Shown: positions 45,131-54,615, counted from the first letter of the stretch. The stretch is DNA of 64,000 nt from Lachnospiraceae bacterium oral taxon 500 (GCA_002999035.1 CP027241.1:871001-935000), one strand, 5' to 3'. Numbers and translations: made by a program. The notes: generated by a model from the sequence alone, not told the origin.

Positions 45131-46552
45131 TTAATCTCTATCCTTTTCGCCCGCACGGATGCGCTTATATTTAACGCCTTCCCGCGTGTCTTCCAGCACA
45201 ATTCCCTGCTGCAAAAGCTCCTGCCGAATTTGATCGGCCTTAGCAAAATCCTTGGCTTTGCGGGCATTTTGCCGCTCTTCAATTTTTTGCTGAATTTCAG
45301 CATCCAGCAAAACCTTTTCCGCCTGTAAATCCAGTCCCAGCACAAAGCCGAACTCCGCAAACAGACGTAAATATGCCAGTTTTTCGGGGGCCGGCGTTTC
45401 TTCGCTAACGGCGGTATTACTCAGCCGACTCAGCTCAAAGAAAGCCGTAATAGCATCCGGCGTATTAAAATCCGCTTCCATCGCTCGGATAAAGTCCTGC
45501 TTGATTTGGTTCAACTCCGGAAAAGCAGAAAAATCGCTGTTTTCGCTGCCCTGTGGCATTTCTCCGCTGGTCAGCTCTTTTAACCGGTTATACGCATTGC
45601 TTAACCGGGTCAAACTCTGCACCGCCGCTTCCATCAGCTGGCGGCTGAAGTTTAAAGGCTTGCGGTAATGGGCTGACAGCAGTAAAAAGCGAATCACCGA
45701 ATAGGGGTACTCCGCTGCAATCTGCCGCACCGTGAAGAAATTACCCTCCGATTTGCTCATTTTCTTATTGTCGACATTGATAAAACCGTTGTGCATAAAA
45801 TAGCGGGCAAACTCCCGGCCGCTGGCACACTCGGACTGCGCAATCTCATTTTCGTGATGCGGAAAAATCAAATCCACGCCACCGGCATGAATATCAATCG
45901 TTTCGCCTAAATAGCGGCGGGCCATTTCCGAACATTCAATATGCCAGCCTGGCCGGCCGTCACTCCAGGGTGAACTCCAGTACGGCTCGCCTTCTTTTTT
46001 CGGCTTCCACAGCACAAAATCAAAGGGACTGCGCTTTTGTTCGTCAACCTCGACCCGACTGCCCGCTTCCAGTTCTTCCAGTTTTTTGCCCGACAGCTTG
46101 CCGTACTCATCAAACTTCTGGGGCATAAAAAAGACGGAGCCCCCTTGCTCATAGGCATAGCCCTTCTCAATCAGCTCGGTAATCATTCGGATAATGCCGC
46201 CGATTTCCTCGGTCGCACGGGGATGAATCATCGGCAGGGTACTTAGCCCCGCATAATCTTTTTCCATCTCGGCAATCATGCTTTCCGCGTATTCGGCCGA
46301 ACTCACGCCTGCCTGATTTGCCCGGGCAATGATTTTATCATCAATATCGGTATAATTTTGAACAAAAGCAACGTCATAGCCGCTGTAACGCAAGAAGCGG
46401 TGCACCGTGTCGAAAACCACTACCGGCCTGGCATTGCCGATATGCATCAAATCATAAACCGTCGGCCCGCAGACATACATTTTTACCTTGCCGGGCTCTA
46501 TCGGCTGAAAAACTTCCTCTTTCTTGGACAGCGTATTATAAATTATAAGCAT
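45131..46552 (-). CDS. cysS: Cysteinyl-tRNA synthetase
   Basis: A 473-residue class I synthetase. The HIGH motif is DLMHIGNARPVVVFD and the KMSKS motif is KKMSKSEGNF. Zinc ligands are in MYVCGPTVYD, WHIECSEMA and HHENE. A C-terminal helical part (about 400-473) matches the family. It joins cysteine to tRNA-Cys. It overlaps cysE by 10 bp, so serine acetyltransferase and this enzyme are made together, linking Cys supply and use. Confidence 0.96.
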   Translation of the reverse strand: MLIIYNTLSKKEEVFQPIEPGKVKMYVCGPTVYDLMHIGNARPVVVFDTVHRFLRYSGYDVAFVQNYTDIDDKIIARANQAGVSSAEYAESMIAEMEKDYAGLSTLPMIHPRATEEIGGIIRMITELIEKGYAYEQGGSVFFMPQKFDEYGKLSGKKLEELEAGSRVEVDEQKRSPFDFVLWKPKKEGEPYWSSPWSDGRPGWHIECSEMARRYLGETIDIHAGGVDLIFPHHENEIAQSECASGREFARYFMHNGFINVDNKKMSKSEGNFFTVRQIAAEYPYSVIRFLLLSAHYRKPLNFSRQLMEAAVQSLTRLSNAYNRLKELTSGEMPQGSENSDFSAFPELNQIKQDFIRAMEADFNTPDAITAFFELSRLSNTAVSEETPAPEKLAYLRLFAEFGFVLGLDLQAEKVLLDAEIQQKIEERQNARKAKDFAKADQIRQELLQQGIVLEDTREGVKYKRIRAGEKDRD

Positions 46553-47250
46553 TTATGATCTCCCTCACAGCATTCCTGATATAAATAGTCCAAATCTTCT
46601 TTGCTCAGGCCTCCGGCTCGGTGCTCCACATAGCGCATCCGCAGTTTCAGCTTGCAGATTTCACGCCGAATAGGATCGGGCAAATCAACCTGATTTAGCG
46701 TATCTTTGGGAGCTTGATGAACCCGGTTTTTTACTACCCGGCCGGGAATCCCGACCACCGTTGAATACGGCGGCACCGGATGCAGCACAACCGCCCCGGC
46801 TCCGATCTTAGAATCATGGCCGACCGTAAAAGAACCCAATATTTTAGCTCCGGCACTGATCATCACATTATCTTCAATCGTCGGATGCCTCTTTTTCCAT
46901 TCCTTGCCGGTTCCGCCCAGAGTAACGCCCTGATAAATGGTAACATTATTCCCAATCACCGCTGTTTCGCCGATGACGACGCCATGTCCGTGGTCAATAA
47001 ACAGGCCCTTGCCGATTCTGGCCCCCGGATGAATCTCAATCCCGGTTCGCCGGGCACTCCACACCGAAATCAACCGTGCTAGAAAAAAGAGTCTCCGCCG
47101 GTAGAAATAATGTGCCAGCCGGTAATGCAAAAGGGCATGCAGACTGGGATATAAAAGAATCTCCGCCCGGCTTTTAATGGCCGGGTCTCGATCCGTGATG
47201 ACCTTTATTTCATCTTCAATATTTTTTTTAATCTTCTTATAGATTGACAT
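46543..47250 (-). CDS. cysE: Serine O-acetyltransferase
   Basis: ATG at 47250 is chosen, after GAAAGGGTGC. The 235 residues have the N-terminal helices (RAEILLYPSLHALLHYRLAH) and a left-handed beta-helix of hexapeptide repeats. The active-site region includes IHPGARIGKGLFIDHGHGVV, IYQGVTLGGTGKEW and RHPTIEDNVMIS. It acetylates serine to O-acetylserine, the first step of cysteine synthesis. It overlaps cysS by 10 bp. The ~35 C-terminal residues are charged and could take part in feedback or complex formation. Confidence 0.94.
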   Translation of the reverse strand: MSIYKKIKKNIEDEIKVITDRDPAIKSRAEILLYPSLHALLHYRLAHYFYRRRLFFLARLISVWSARRTGIEIHPGARIGKGLFIDHGHGVVIGETAVIGNNVTIYQGVTLGGTGKEWKKRHPTIEDNVMISAGAKILGSFTVGHDSKIGAGAVVLHPVPPYSTVVGIPGRVVKNRVHQAPKDTLNQVDLPDPIRREICKLKLRMRYVEHRAGGLSKEDLDYLYQECCEGDHKCL

Positions 47251-47388
47251 TTCTTTAGCACCCTTTCGTTTCAGCCAGCCTCTGTCCAAATACGGCAGCC
47301 CGCCGCCGGTTTTTGCCGCCGGCTCACCATCCGCACGATTTGTCCGGCCGAAGCGAACGGCCAGCCGGCAAATGATGAGAAAACCCGG

Positions 47389-48753
47389 TCATTGACTGAG
47401 AGCGGCTATTCTGGATTCGGCATAGCCCTTCTTATCGGTATTCGGATATTTTTCCAGCAAAAGTTTAAACATTTCAAGGGCTTTGGCCTTATCTCCGGCT
47501 TTTTCATAGGTTCTGCCCAAAAAATAAATCACGTCATCGCTGAAATCAACGCCGGCATCATACTTCATCGCCAGGGTCAAATCTTCGATTGCCTTTTCCA
47601 GCTGATTCCGGCTGTAAGCCGCATAACCGCTGATATAAAGGGCCTGACTGACTTTGGGAAAAACTAATTGTTTGAGCTGAGCAACCGCCGTATCCACCAA
47701 TGCGTTTTCAGACGGCACAATCGCTGCCAGTGCTTCGGCTGCCGCATTGAAATCGCCCGCCAGATAAGCTCCGGCCGCCGTAATATAACCGTCGGCCGCC
47801 GCCGTTTTCTGCGCCGCCAGCTGCACTTCCTTAACCATCGCTTTCACCTGCTGTTCCTTTTGCAGGGCTTCCTTATCGGCCGTTTCCTTTTCCTGACGCA
47901 GAGCGTTATTTTCTTCTTGCAAAATCACGATCTCTTTCTTTAAATCCTCGGATTTATCTGTCAGCAGGCTTTTTTGATAGGGCCAAACCAGGAAATAAAG
48001 CAGCCCTGCTCCCAACAGAATTCCCAGACCTAAAGTCGCAATCTGCTGAATGCTTTGGTTGAGCACAATCTGTCTTTGATTTTGCTGCTTAAGTTTTTGA
48101 GTTTCCTCCTCCGGCATCAGAATCTTCTCCTCGCCGTCTTTTTGCACCAAATCGGTATAGTATTTTCTAGCCAAGCAATGACTGGCGTCAATCTGCAGCA
48201 CCTTTTGCAGTTCACGCTTAGCCTCCAGCGTATCACCGGTTTTAACGAACAAAAGTGCCAGCAGCAGATACGCTTTAATAAAATTCGGATTTAACGACAC
48301 CGCTTTTTTCAAATTAATGATCGCCAAGTCATACGACCCGCTCCGAATATGCTCTAAGGACTGATTATACTTTTTTATAGTATTGTCCACAGTTTCCAGA
48401 GTGCTTTTATTTTGCTTAATAACTTCCAAATACTTCCCGGCAATATTGTCCTCCGGAAAAAAGTTTTGGCTTAAAACCCATTCACTTAAAGCCAGTACCG
48501 TTTCGCCCTGTTCAAAATAAACCAAACCCAGCAGATTTCTGGCATCTTTATTGTATTTATTCAGACGAACGCTTTGCTTTAAGGTGTCGGCTGCCCCGCT
48601 TAAATCCCTAGTTTTCGCTCGCTCCAAGCCCAAGTTATAGTATAGCTTTGACAACTCTTCGGCTTTTCGATAGGAGGGATATTTTTGGTGACAGACCCTA
48701 CATTCCAGATCTTCGGTCAAAACATTCCCGCAGCGAAAACATCTTCTATTCAT
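47389..48753 (-). CDS. TPR membrane protein with zinc ribbon
   Basis: A 454-residue protein. It starts with a zinc ribbon (CFRCGNVLTEDLECRVC), followed by TPR repeats (about 30-200; LGLVYFEQGETVLALSEW, FIKAYLLLALLFVKTGD). One membrane helix lies near 240-262 (LGLGILLGAGLLYFLVWPY), then a coiled coil (about 268-320). Further TPRs run to the end (ALYISGYAAYSRNQLEKAIE, VIYFLGRTYEKAGDKAKALE). TPRs are thus on both sides of the membrane. It may act as a scaffold; function is unknown. It is translationally coupled to the small gene before it. Confidence 0.75.
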   Translation of the reverse strand: MNRRCFRCGNVLTEDLECRVCHQKYPSYRKAEELSKLYYNLGLERAKTRDLSGAADTLKQSVRLNKYNKDARNLLGLVYFEQGETVLALSEWVLSQNFFPEDNIAGKYLEVIKQNKSTLETVDNTIKKYNQSLEHIRSGSYDLAIINLKKAVSLNPNFIKAYLLLALLFVKTGDTLEAKRELQKVLQIDASHCLARKYYTDLVQKDGEEKILMPEEETQKLKQQNQRQIVLNQSIQQIATLGLGILLGAGLLYFLVWPYQKSLLTDKSEDLKKEIVILQEENNALRQEKETADKEALQKEQQVKAMVKEVQLAAQKTAAADGYITAAGAYLAGDFNAAAEALAAIVPSENALVDTAVAQLKQLVFPKVSQALYISGYAAYSRNQLEKAIEDLTLAMKYDAGVDFSDDVIYFLGRTYEKAGDKAKALEMFKLLLEKYPNTDKKGYAESRIAALSQ

Positions 48754-48901
48754 GCGTCGGCTTCTCCTCCTTCAGTTCCTGAATCATTTCATTTAAAACG
48801 TCAATCACGTCCTTGGTTTCATATTTATGAATCACATCTTCTACTTCCGATAAATCAGCGCAGGGTTTAAACTTTTTAATTTCTTCTTCAAAACGAATCA
48901 T
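48746..48901 (-). CDS. Small acidic helical protein coupled to the TPR gene
   Basis: A 51-residue ORF starting ATG at 48901, with a strong AAAGGAG site 6 bases upstream, ending TAG at 48746. It overlaps the start of the TPR gene by 8 bp and includes that gene's ribosome binding site (GGAGGAG). It begins MIRFEEEIKKFKPCADLSEV, and the rest is helical and acidic. A good promoter (49043-49071) lies upstream. No known family is recognised. It likely forms a helix or coiled-coil partner of the TPR protein. Confidence 0.65.
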   Translation of the reverse strand: MIRFEEEIKKFKPCADLSEVEDVIHKYETKDVIDVLNEMIQELKEEKPTHE

Positions 48902-49042
48902 TTTCTGCTCCTTTCCGGTGCTGTCCTTATCTTCCGCCCGCGATAGACTTGGAAAGCGGCTTCACCATTTCCGCCGCAGTCGCTCCGCAGAGAAACTCTT
49001 CCAACAAAATAAAAAAAGATAAAATGCACCCAATTTTATCTA

Positions 49043-49071
49043 TCATATCATTCTTTTGCCGTTCTGTCAAA
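49043..49071 (-). promoter_or_regulatory. Sigma-A promoter of the small-protein/TPR operon
   Basis: On the minus strand TTGACA (49071-49066), 17 bp, TATGAT (49048-49043): a near-consensus promoter about 140 bp before the small protein's ATG. Confidence 0.75.
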
Positions 49072-49157
49072 AAAAAGTCGGTGAAAAACACATTAGAAAA
49101 CCCTTAATTCAGCCGCTAAAAAAACGTTTCCTCGGTACGTCAAAAGAAATGTTTTTT

Positions 49158-49255
49158 AATTAACTCAACTTTCCCATGTTCTCAAAACTGGAATAGTCTT
49201 TTTCAAGCAGGTTGCCCGCCCGGGTAGAAGTACGGAGCACCTCGATCAGGGGAAC
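49158..49255. repeat. Diverged copy of the 37456-37603 intergenic element
   Basis: TTAACTCAACTTTCCC at 49159 is followed by GCCCGCCCGGGTAGAAGTAC and GGAGCACCTCGATCAGGGG, matching the order in 37456-37603 with mismatches. No mirrored right end is seen. It lies in the 601-bp gap before htrA. Confidence 0.5.
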
Positions 49256-49274
49256 ATTAAATAATCAGCTATCA

Positions 49275-49330
49275 TTTTCACAGTTTTTTCACAATTTTCA
49301 CATAAAAATGACACATTGCTTTTTTATAAT
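49275..49330 (+). promoter_or_regulatory. TTTTCACA direct repeats and -10 box upstream of htrA
   Basis: TTTTCACA occurs at 49275, 49286 and 49295, spaced 11 and 9 bases, about one helical turn each. A TATAAT box lies at 49325-49330, with no good -35, about 170 bp before htrA. This is the pattern of an OmpR-type response-regulator site feeding an activator-dependent promoter. HtrA genes of Firmicutes are often controlled by such a system (CssR in Bacillus). Confidence 0.55.
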
Positions 49331-49502
49331 ACAATCATTCTCCTGAGAGATGTCCCATGATTCCGGCTTGAAAAGACACGAACCGGCTTTTATGAAGCCT
49401 CTCCGGAAAAAACGCCAGGCTGCGCACTTGCATCCGGACTTTCTTTGAAAAATCAACTGACAATTAAGGTTAAAACCTTTGACCATAAATAAGGAGGACA
49501 CT

Positions 49503-51299
49503 ATGGATAATAGAAATCAAAATCTTAATAATGAAAATCTTCCGGCCACGCCGGAACCGATAGCTACCCCGGAAACCCACTTTACCGGCAGCAGCCAAAA
49601 CATGTCAGAGGCAAGTGCCGCGACAGGCGCCGGTGCCGGACAAATTATGACAGACAACGCCCAACCGGAAATAGCCGAAGCCGCCGTTACGCCAAGTACA
49701 CCTGTTTTTCACGACCATTCCTCGGCAGCAGCCGCGCCGGAAATTGACCCGATTTATCAGGATGTTTCGGCTGGCTCTTATTCTCAGTCCGATCAGGAAT
49801 ACACAGTCAACCCACAGCCAACGCAGCCGGCACAAACTCCGCAAAGCGGCTCAGCTATGGGCTATGGACAGTATCAGGCGAATTATCAAGAGAAGCCAAG
49901 CGGCAGCCCCTATTTTTCAGCGCAGCCGGCTCCGGCTCCGGCCGGCTCTAACCCCAGCTATCAGGAAGTGAAGGAAAAACGGCGTAAGCGCGGCAAAGGG
50001 ATGCGTTTTATTGCCGCTTGTCTGGCCCTGGCGCTGGCTTTGTACGGCAGCTACTCCTTTGGCTCCTATCAAGCCGAACAGCGGATTGATGCCAAACTGA
50101 CGGAATTTCAACAGGAACTGAAAAATATACAAACCACTCAAACTACCGCTGTTTATCAGCCGCTGCCCTCTTCGCAGCCGGCGGAAACAACCATAGCGGA
50201 AGGAACAACCAAAGAAGCAGCGGTCAGTCCGGCACCTGCCACCAGCGTATCACCGGTAGTCGCCATCGCCGAACGGGTGGTGCCGTCGGTGGTAACAATT
50301 ACCAGCACACTTGCCCCGTCCCGCAGTTCCGGCCTTTTTTCCGGCGGTCAGGCCTCCGGCAGCGGTATTTTATATAAGACAGAGGGTGATAATCTGTATT
50401 TGATTACCAATCATCATGTCATTGAAAATGCCAGTCTGATTCGGGTTACTTTTTCCAACGGCGAAAGCGCCGATGCGGAAGTCGTCGGTTATGATTCCCG
50501 CAATGATTTAGCGGTTTTAAAAGTCAATCTGTCTGACTTAAACGATAAAAACTTAACCATGGCTGTTTTCGGCGATTCCTCCGCCCTAAAGGTCGGCCAG
50601 CTGGCCGTCGCAATCGGCAATCCCTTGGGCGAAGGACATGACCACACCATTACCGCCGGTGTCATCAGCTCGGTCAACCGGACTCTGGATATCGAAAATA
50701 TTAAAAATCTGGAAGTAATCCAAACCGATGCTGCCATCAATCCCGGCAACAGCGGCGGAGCTTTGGTGAATGAGCGCGCCGAGGTCATCGGCATCAATAC
50801 CGCCAAATACTCCGATGTCAAAGTCGAAGGCATGGGCTTTGCCATCCCCAGTAATATCGCTATGTCGGTCGTAGAAAAAATCCTGAAAAACGGCAGCGGT
50901 GATGCAGCCTATGCAATGAGCGATGAGCGGCCGTTTTTGGGCATCGGCTATTCGCCCATCAACAGCGATATTTACGCCAAGACCGGCGTACCGTTCGGCG
51001 TTTATGTAACCAAAGTTTATGAAGGCAGCGCCGCTCATGCCGCCGGGGTAAAGGCCGGCGATATCCTGTTCTCGCTCAACGGCGTGCGGATTAAAGACGC
51101 CAATATGCTGTTTGACAATATCGGCAAGCTGGAACTGGGACAAGAAGTTAAACTGGGCTTAGTGCGCGGCGAGGAAATCTTTGAAGTCGAGGCGGTCATC
51201 ACTTCCTTCGGTGAAGTCAATGCTAAAAATAACGGCGAATTAGGAAACAAATCGCAGGAAAACCGCAGTGAAAACCAAAACACTGATCAAGATAAATAG
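49503..51299 (+). CDS. htrA: HtrA-type membrane serine protease
   Basis: ATG at 49503 follows AAGGAGGACACT. The 598 residues start with about 165 residues of low-complexity Ala/Pro/Gln/Ser/Thr sequence, then a membrane helix (about 170-190, FIAACLALALALYGSYSF). The S1C protease has His in YLITNHHVIENA, Asp in DSRNDLAVLKV and Ser in INPGNSGGALVNERAE. A PDZ domain (about 475-575, AHAAGVKAGDILFSLNG) follows. The protease faces outside and degrades misfolded exported proteins. The long cytoplasmic tail is much longer than in Bacillus HtrA and may be a signalling or interaction region. Three TTTTCACA repeats lie upstream. Confidence 0.93.
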   Translation: MDNRNQNLNNENLPATPEPIATPETHFTGSSQNMSEASAATGAGAGQIMTDNAQPEIAEAAVTPSTPVFHDHSSAAAAPEIDPIYQDVSAGSYSQSDQEYTVNPQPTQPAQTPQSGSAMGYGQYQANYQEKPSGSPYFSAQPAPAPAGSNPSYQEVKEKRRKRGKGMRFIAACLALALALYGSYSFGSYQAEQRIDAKLTEFQQELKNIQTTQTTAVYQPLPSSQPAETTIAEGTTKEAAVSPAPATSVSPVVAIAERVVPSVVTITSTLAPSRSSGLFSGGQASGSGILYKTEGDNLYLITNHHVIENASLIRVTFSNGESADAEVVGYDSRNDLAVLKVNLSDLNDKNLTMAVFGDSSALKVGQLAVAIGNPLGEGHDHTITAGVISSVNRTLDIENIKNLEVIQTDAAINPGNSGGALVNERAEVIGINTAKYSDVKVEGMGFAIPSNIAMSVVEKILKNGSGDAAYAMSDERPFLGIGYSPINSDIYAKTGVPFGVYVTKVYEGSAAHAAGVKAGDILFSLNGVRIKDANMLFDNIGKLELGQEVKLGLVRGEEIFEVEAVITSFGEVNAKNNGELGNKSQENRSENQNTDQDK

Positions 51300-51336
51300 C
51301 TCCTTTTAGTCAGCGGATAAATCCCCCCTTTATCCG

Positions 51337-51443
51337 GAAAAAGGGACTGTTGCCTCAAGGTCTGATCACAAGATATTATGTTGATACCGATAAATCTTTT
51401 CAACATCTTGTATCATGGACCTGAGGGCAACAGCCCCTTTTTG
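51337..51443. repeat. Hairpin with AAGGGACTGTTGC ends after htrA
   Basis: A 107-bp imperfect palindrome: AAAAAGGGACTGTTGCCTCAGG-like left arm, GGGCAACAGCCCCTTTTT right arm, and inner CACAAGAT / ATCTTGTATC. A T-run follows, so it can terminate htrA. It belongs with the elements at 2130 and 14739. Confidence 0.75.
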
Positions 51444-51472
51444 TTTTATTGTTTTCTGCCGGTTTACTGTTC

Positions 51473-51750
51473 CCGGTCGAAAGTTTTTCTTTCTGCGCGG
51501 GGCGCAGCCTGACTGAATCAAGGTGCTGCGGGCCTCGGCCGGTTAGTGGTCTGCCTTTTTCCTGCTTGGTTCACCTCTGCCCGGTCGAAAGCTTTTCTTT
51601 CTGCGCGGGGTGCAGCCTGACTGAATCAAGGTGCTGCGGGCCTCCGCCGGGTAGTGGCCTGCCTTTTTTTCTTGGCTTACCGTTCGCCCGGCCGAGTGTT
51701 TTTCTTTCTGCGCGGGGCGCAGTCTGTCCGGCCGGCTACCTGCGTTATTG
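51473..51750. repeat. Tandem repeat, ~108-bp unit, about 2.6 copies
   Basis: Copies start near 51474, 51582 and 51689 with CCGGTCGAAAG(T/C)TTTTCTT, followed by CTGCGCGGGG(C/T)GCAG. Periods are 108 and 107 bp. Copies 1 and 2 share GAATCAAGGTGCTGCGGGCC; copy 3 is cut after CGCAGTCTGTCC. It fills the gap between htrA and the malic-enzyme gene. No CRISPR-like spacing or gene is present. Confidence 0.85.
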
Positions 51751-51807
51751 CAAGCCGCCTAGCAAAAAGACTGCTCTATTTTTGTAGAACAAATACAGTT
51801 GAAGCCA

Positions 51808-52959
51808 TTATTTGACTGCTTGCTTAACTGCCGCCGCCACCGCCGGCGCTACCCGGCCGTCAAAAGGATCGGGAATCAAATATTCGGCGGTTAATTCCTG
51901 TGACTGAATCAATCCGGCCAGCGCCTCGGCTGCCGCCATTTTCATTTCTTCGGTAATTTCTTTCGCCCCGGCGTCCAACGCTCCCCGAAAAATTCCGGGA
52001 AAAACCAACACATTGTTGATTTGGTTCGGATAATCGCTTCGACCGGTAGCAATAATCGCCGCTCCGCCCCGGCGCGCTTCTTCCGGCATAATCTCCGGCA
52101 CGGGATTGGACATGGCAAAAATCATCGGTGCCGGAGCCATTGACCGCACCATCTCTGCTGTCAGGATATTCGGCGCCGATACGCCGATAAACACATCCTT
52201 ACCCTGAATCACATCGGCTAAACTGCCTGTTTCCAAACGGGGATTGGTCAGCCCCGCAATCTCTTTTTTAGCGGCCGTCAAACTGTTATCGCTTCGGACT
52301 AATGCCCCCTTTCTATCAAGCAAAATAATATCTTCTACCCCAAAGCGGAGCAAAAGTTTGGCAATCGCAATTCCGGCCGCTCCTGCTCCGCTGATTACCA
52401 TTTTCATCGTCGCCAGCGGCCGGCCGGTAAAGCGCGATGCATTCAGCAAAGCCGCACACAGCGCAATAGCCGTGCCATGCTGATCATCATGGAAAACCGG
52501 AATATCCAGCTCTTTTTTTAAGCGGCTTTCAATTTCAAAACAGCGTGGTGCCGAAATATCCTCTAAGTTAATGCCGCCAAAACCCGGCGCAATATTTTTC
52601 ACGGTTTGAATGATTTCCTCGGTATCTTTGGTCGCTAAACAAATCGGAAACGCATCGACATTGCCGAACTCCTTAAATAAAATCGCCTTGCCCTCCATCA
52701 CCGGCATAGCCGCTTCCGGTCCAATATCCCCCAAGCCCAAAACCGCCGTACCGTCCGTAACGACCGCCACCAAGTTTCCTTTGGCTGTATATTTATAAGC
52801 ATCCGCCCGGTTTTCGGCAATCCGCAGACAAGGCTCCGCCACACCGGGCGTATAAGCCGCGCTTAAATCTTCTCTGGTCTTTACTTTGACCTTGGGCTGA
52901 ATCGCAACCTTGCCCCTATGCTGTTCATGCAGTTTCAAACTTTCCGCTTTAAAATCCAT
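51808..52959 (-). CDS. NAD(P)-dependent malic enzyme
   Basis: ATG at 52959 is chosen, because GGAGG lies 6 bases before it and directly abuts the ATG at 52965. The 383 residues have [20 protein letters not shown], the substrate and metal region [35 protein letters not shown], and the Rossmann motif [20 protein letters not shown]. It decarboxylates malate to pyruvate with reduction of NAD(P). It follows fumC, so fumarate can flow to malate and pyruvate. Confidence 0.93.
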   Translation of the reverse strand: MDFKAESLKLHEQHRGKVAIQPKVKVKTREDLSAAYTPGVAEPCLRIAENRADAYKYTAKGNLVAVVTDGTAVLGLGDIGPEAAMPVMEGKAILFKEFGNVDAFPICLATKDTEEIIQTVKNIAPGFGGINLEDISAPRCFEIESRLKKELDIPVFHDDQHGTAIALCAALLNASRFTGRPLATMKMVISGAGAAGIAIAKLLLRFGVEDIILLDRKGALVRSDNSLTAAKKEIAGLTNPRLETGSLADVIQGKDVFIGVSAPNILTAEMVRSMAPAPMIFAMSNPVPEIMPEEARRGGAAIIATGRSDYPNQINNVLVFPGIFRGALDAGAKEITEEMKMAAAEALAGLIQSQELTAEYLIPDPFDGRVAPAVAAAVKQAVK

Positions 52960-53003
52960 TTTCATCCTCCGTTATTTTAGTTACACCCATACTCAATCAC
53001 TAT

Positions 53004-54368
53004 TTACACCATATCTTGCGGCCGGTAAATCCGGTCAAACTCTTCTGCCGTCAAAAAGCCCAACTCGGCACAGGCCTGCTTTAAGGACAGATTTTCCCGA
53101 TACGCCTTTTTAACCGCCTGAGCGGCTTTATCATAGCCGATATAAGGATTAAGCGCCGCCGCCGTCATCAGCGAACGGTTCAGATTATCCTCCATTTTCC
53201 GGCGATTAGCCTTGATTCCGGCCGCACAGTTCCGGTCAAAGGAGCGGATGCCGTCGCCGAGCAGCCGCACGGACTGCAAATAATTATAAATACAAACCGG
53301 CATAAAAACATTCAGCTGAAAATTTCCCTGCGCCGCCGCTAAACCAATGGCTGTATCATTGGCCAGCACCTGTACCGCAATCATCGTCAATGCTTCGGCT
53401 TGAGTCGGATTGACCTTCCCCGGCATAATCGAACTGCCCGGCTCGTTTTCCGGAATCTGAATTTCGCCCAGCCCGCAGCGGGGGCCGCTGGCCAGCCAGC
53501 GGATATCATTGGCAATTTTCATCAGATCGGCCGCCAAAGCTTTCAGCGCACCATGACTAAAAACAAGGGCATCCTTACTGGTCAGGGCATGAAACTTGTT
53601 TCCCGCTTCCCGAAAGGGCAGCCCTGTTTTCTGAGCTATTTTTCCGATCGCCGCGGCGGCAAAGCCCGCCGGTGCATTCAGGCCTGTGCCAACCGCTGTC
53701 CCGCCCAGCGCCAGCTCCAGCAGTCCATCCTGCGCCGCCAAAATCATGTCCCGGCTTCTCTCCAACATCACCCGCCAAGCCGAAATCTCTTGGGCAAAAG
53801 CAATAGGCGTTGCATCCTGCAAATGGGTCCGGCCGGACTTGACAATACCGGCATTTTCCGCCTCCAATCGGGAAAAAGTAGCCACTAATTCCTCCAGCGC
53901 CGGCAGCAGCTCTGTTTGCACGCTGGTCGCCGCAGCAATATGCATGGCGCTGGGAAAAACATCATTGGAGCTTTGCGCCATATTAACATGGTCATTGGGG
54001 TGCAGGAGCCTCTCGCCGGCTAATTCATTGCCGCGGCCAGCAATCACCTCATTGACATTCATATTGGTCTGCGTCCCGCTCCCCGTCTGCCAGACCGACA
54101 GCGGAAACTCTTCCGGCCATTGCCCAGCCAGAATCTCGGCACAAACCTGCGTAATCTTCTGCGCCCGCTCCGCCGATAAACGCCCCAGCTCGCAGTTCAC
54201 TTCAGCCGCCGCCGCTTTGATGGAGGCCAGCGCCCGAATCACTTCGTCCGGCATTTTCTCCCGGCCAATGGCAAAAAACTGCCGGCTTCTCTCCGTCTGC
54301 GCCCCCCAGTAATGTTCGGCCGGTACGGCAATCTCACCGATGGAATCCTTTTCTATACGATAGGTCAT
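53004..54368 (-). CDS. fumC: Class II fumarate hydratase
   Basis: ATG at 54368 is chosen, with AAAGGAGAAACT before it; the frame continues upstream without support. The 454 residues have HYWGAQTERSRQFF, VWQTGSGTQTNMNVNEVIA, HPNDHVNMAQSSNDVFPSAM, GRTHLQDATPI and the signature GSSIMPGKVNPTQ. It is iron-free and interconverts fumarate and malate. The malic enzyme gene follows 45 bp downstream, so the two form an operon. Confidence 0.96.
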   Translation of the reverse strand: MTYRIEKDSIGEIAVPAEHYWGAQTERSRQFFAIGREKMPDEVIRALASIKAAAAEVNCELGRLSAERAQKITQVCAEILAGQWPEEFPLSVWQTGSGTQTNMNVNEVIAGRGNELAGERLLHPNDHVNMAQSSNDVFPSAMHIAAATSVQTELLPALEELVATFSRLEAENAGIVKSGRTHLQDATPIAFAQEISAWRVMLERSRDMILAAQDGLLELALGGTAVGTGLNAPAGFAAAAIGKIAQKTGLPFREAGNKFHALTSKDALVFSHGALKALAADLMKIANDIRWLASGPRCGLGEIQIPENEPGSSIMPGKVNPTQAEALTMIAVQVLANDTAIGLAAAQGNFQLNVFMPVCIYNYLQSVRLLGDGIRSFDRNCAAGIKANRRKMEDNLNRSLMTAAALNPYIGYDKAAQAVKKAYRENLSLKQACAELGFLTAEEFDRIYRPQDMV

Positions 54369-54416
54369 AGTTTCTCCTTTAATAAATCTTTGCTCCAGCC
54401 TGCACTCTTTGGTTTC

Positions 54417-54543
54417 GGCGTGAGTGCACGAGAAAATCCTTTCGGATTTTCTCTCCGCATCGCCGCTCTTATAAGCTGCTCGGAAAATGCGCTTGGACAT
54501 GCAAGCATGTCCCGCTCATTTTCCTACACCTTGCACTCACGCC
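54417..54543. repeat. Intergenic hairpin element with GGCGTGAGTGCA ends
   Basis: GGCGTGAGTGCA (54417-54428) and TGCACTCACGCC (54532-54543) are exact inverted copies bounding 127 bp. Inside are perfect stems GAGAAAATCC/GGATTTTCTC and GGACATGC/GCATGTCC. It can fold as a multi-stem structure on either strand. It lies upstream of fumC in a 315-bp gap. Confidence 0.65.
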
Positions 54544-54615
54544 TTCACTGCGCAACATTATACCACATAATCTGGTCGAAATGGTTGAAAAAAACTTTTT
54601 TTGACCAGAAAAACA

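Noticed and set aside
47251-47388. T-box upstream of cysE-cysS
   Set aside because: No T-box consensus and no specifier/antiterminator stem found in the short gap.
49298-49501. Small minus-strand frame in the htrA leader
   Set aside because: It overlaps the promoter and repeats of htrA and has no supporting start signal.
51473-51750. CRISPR-like array
   Set aside because: Units are about 108 bp with similar sequence throughout; no spacers.
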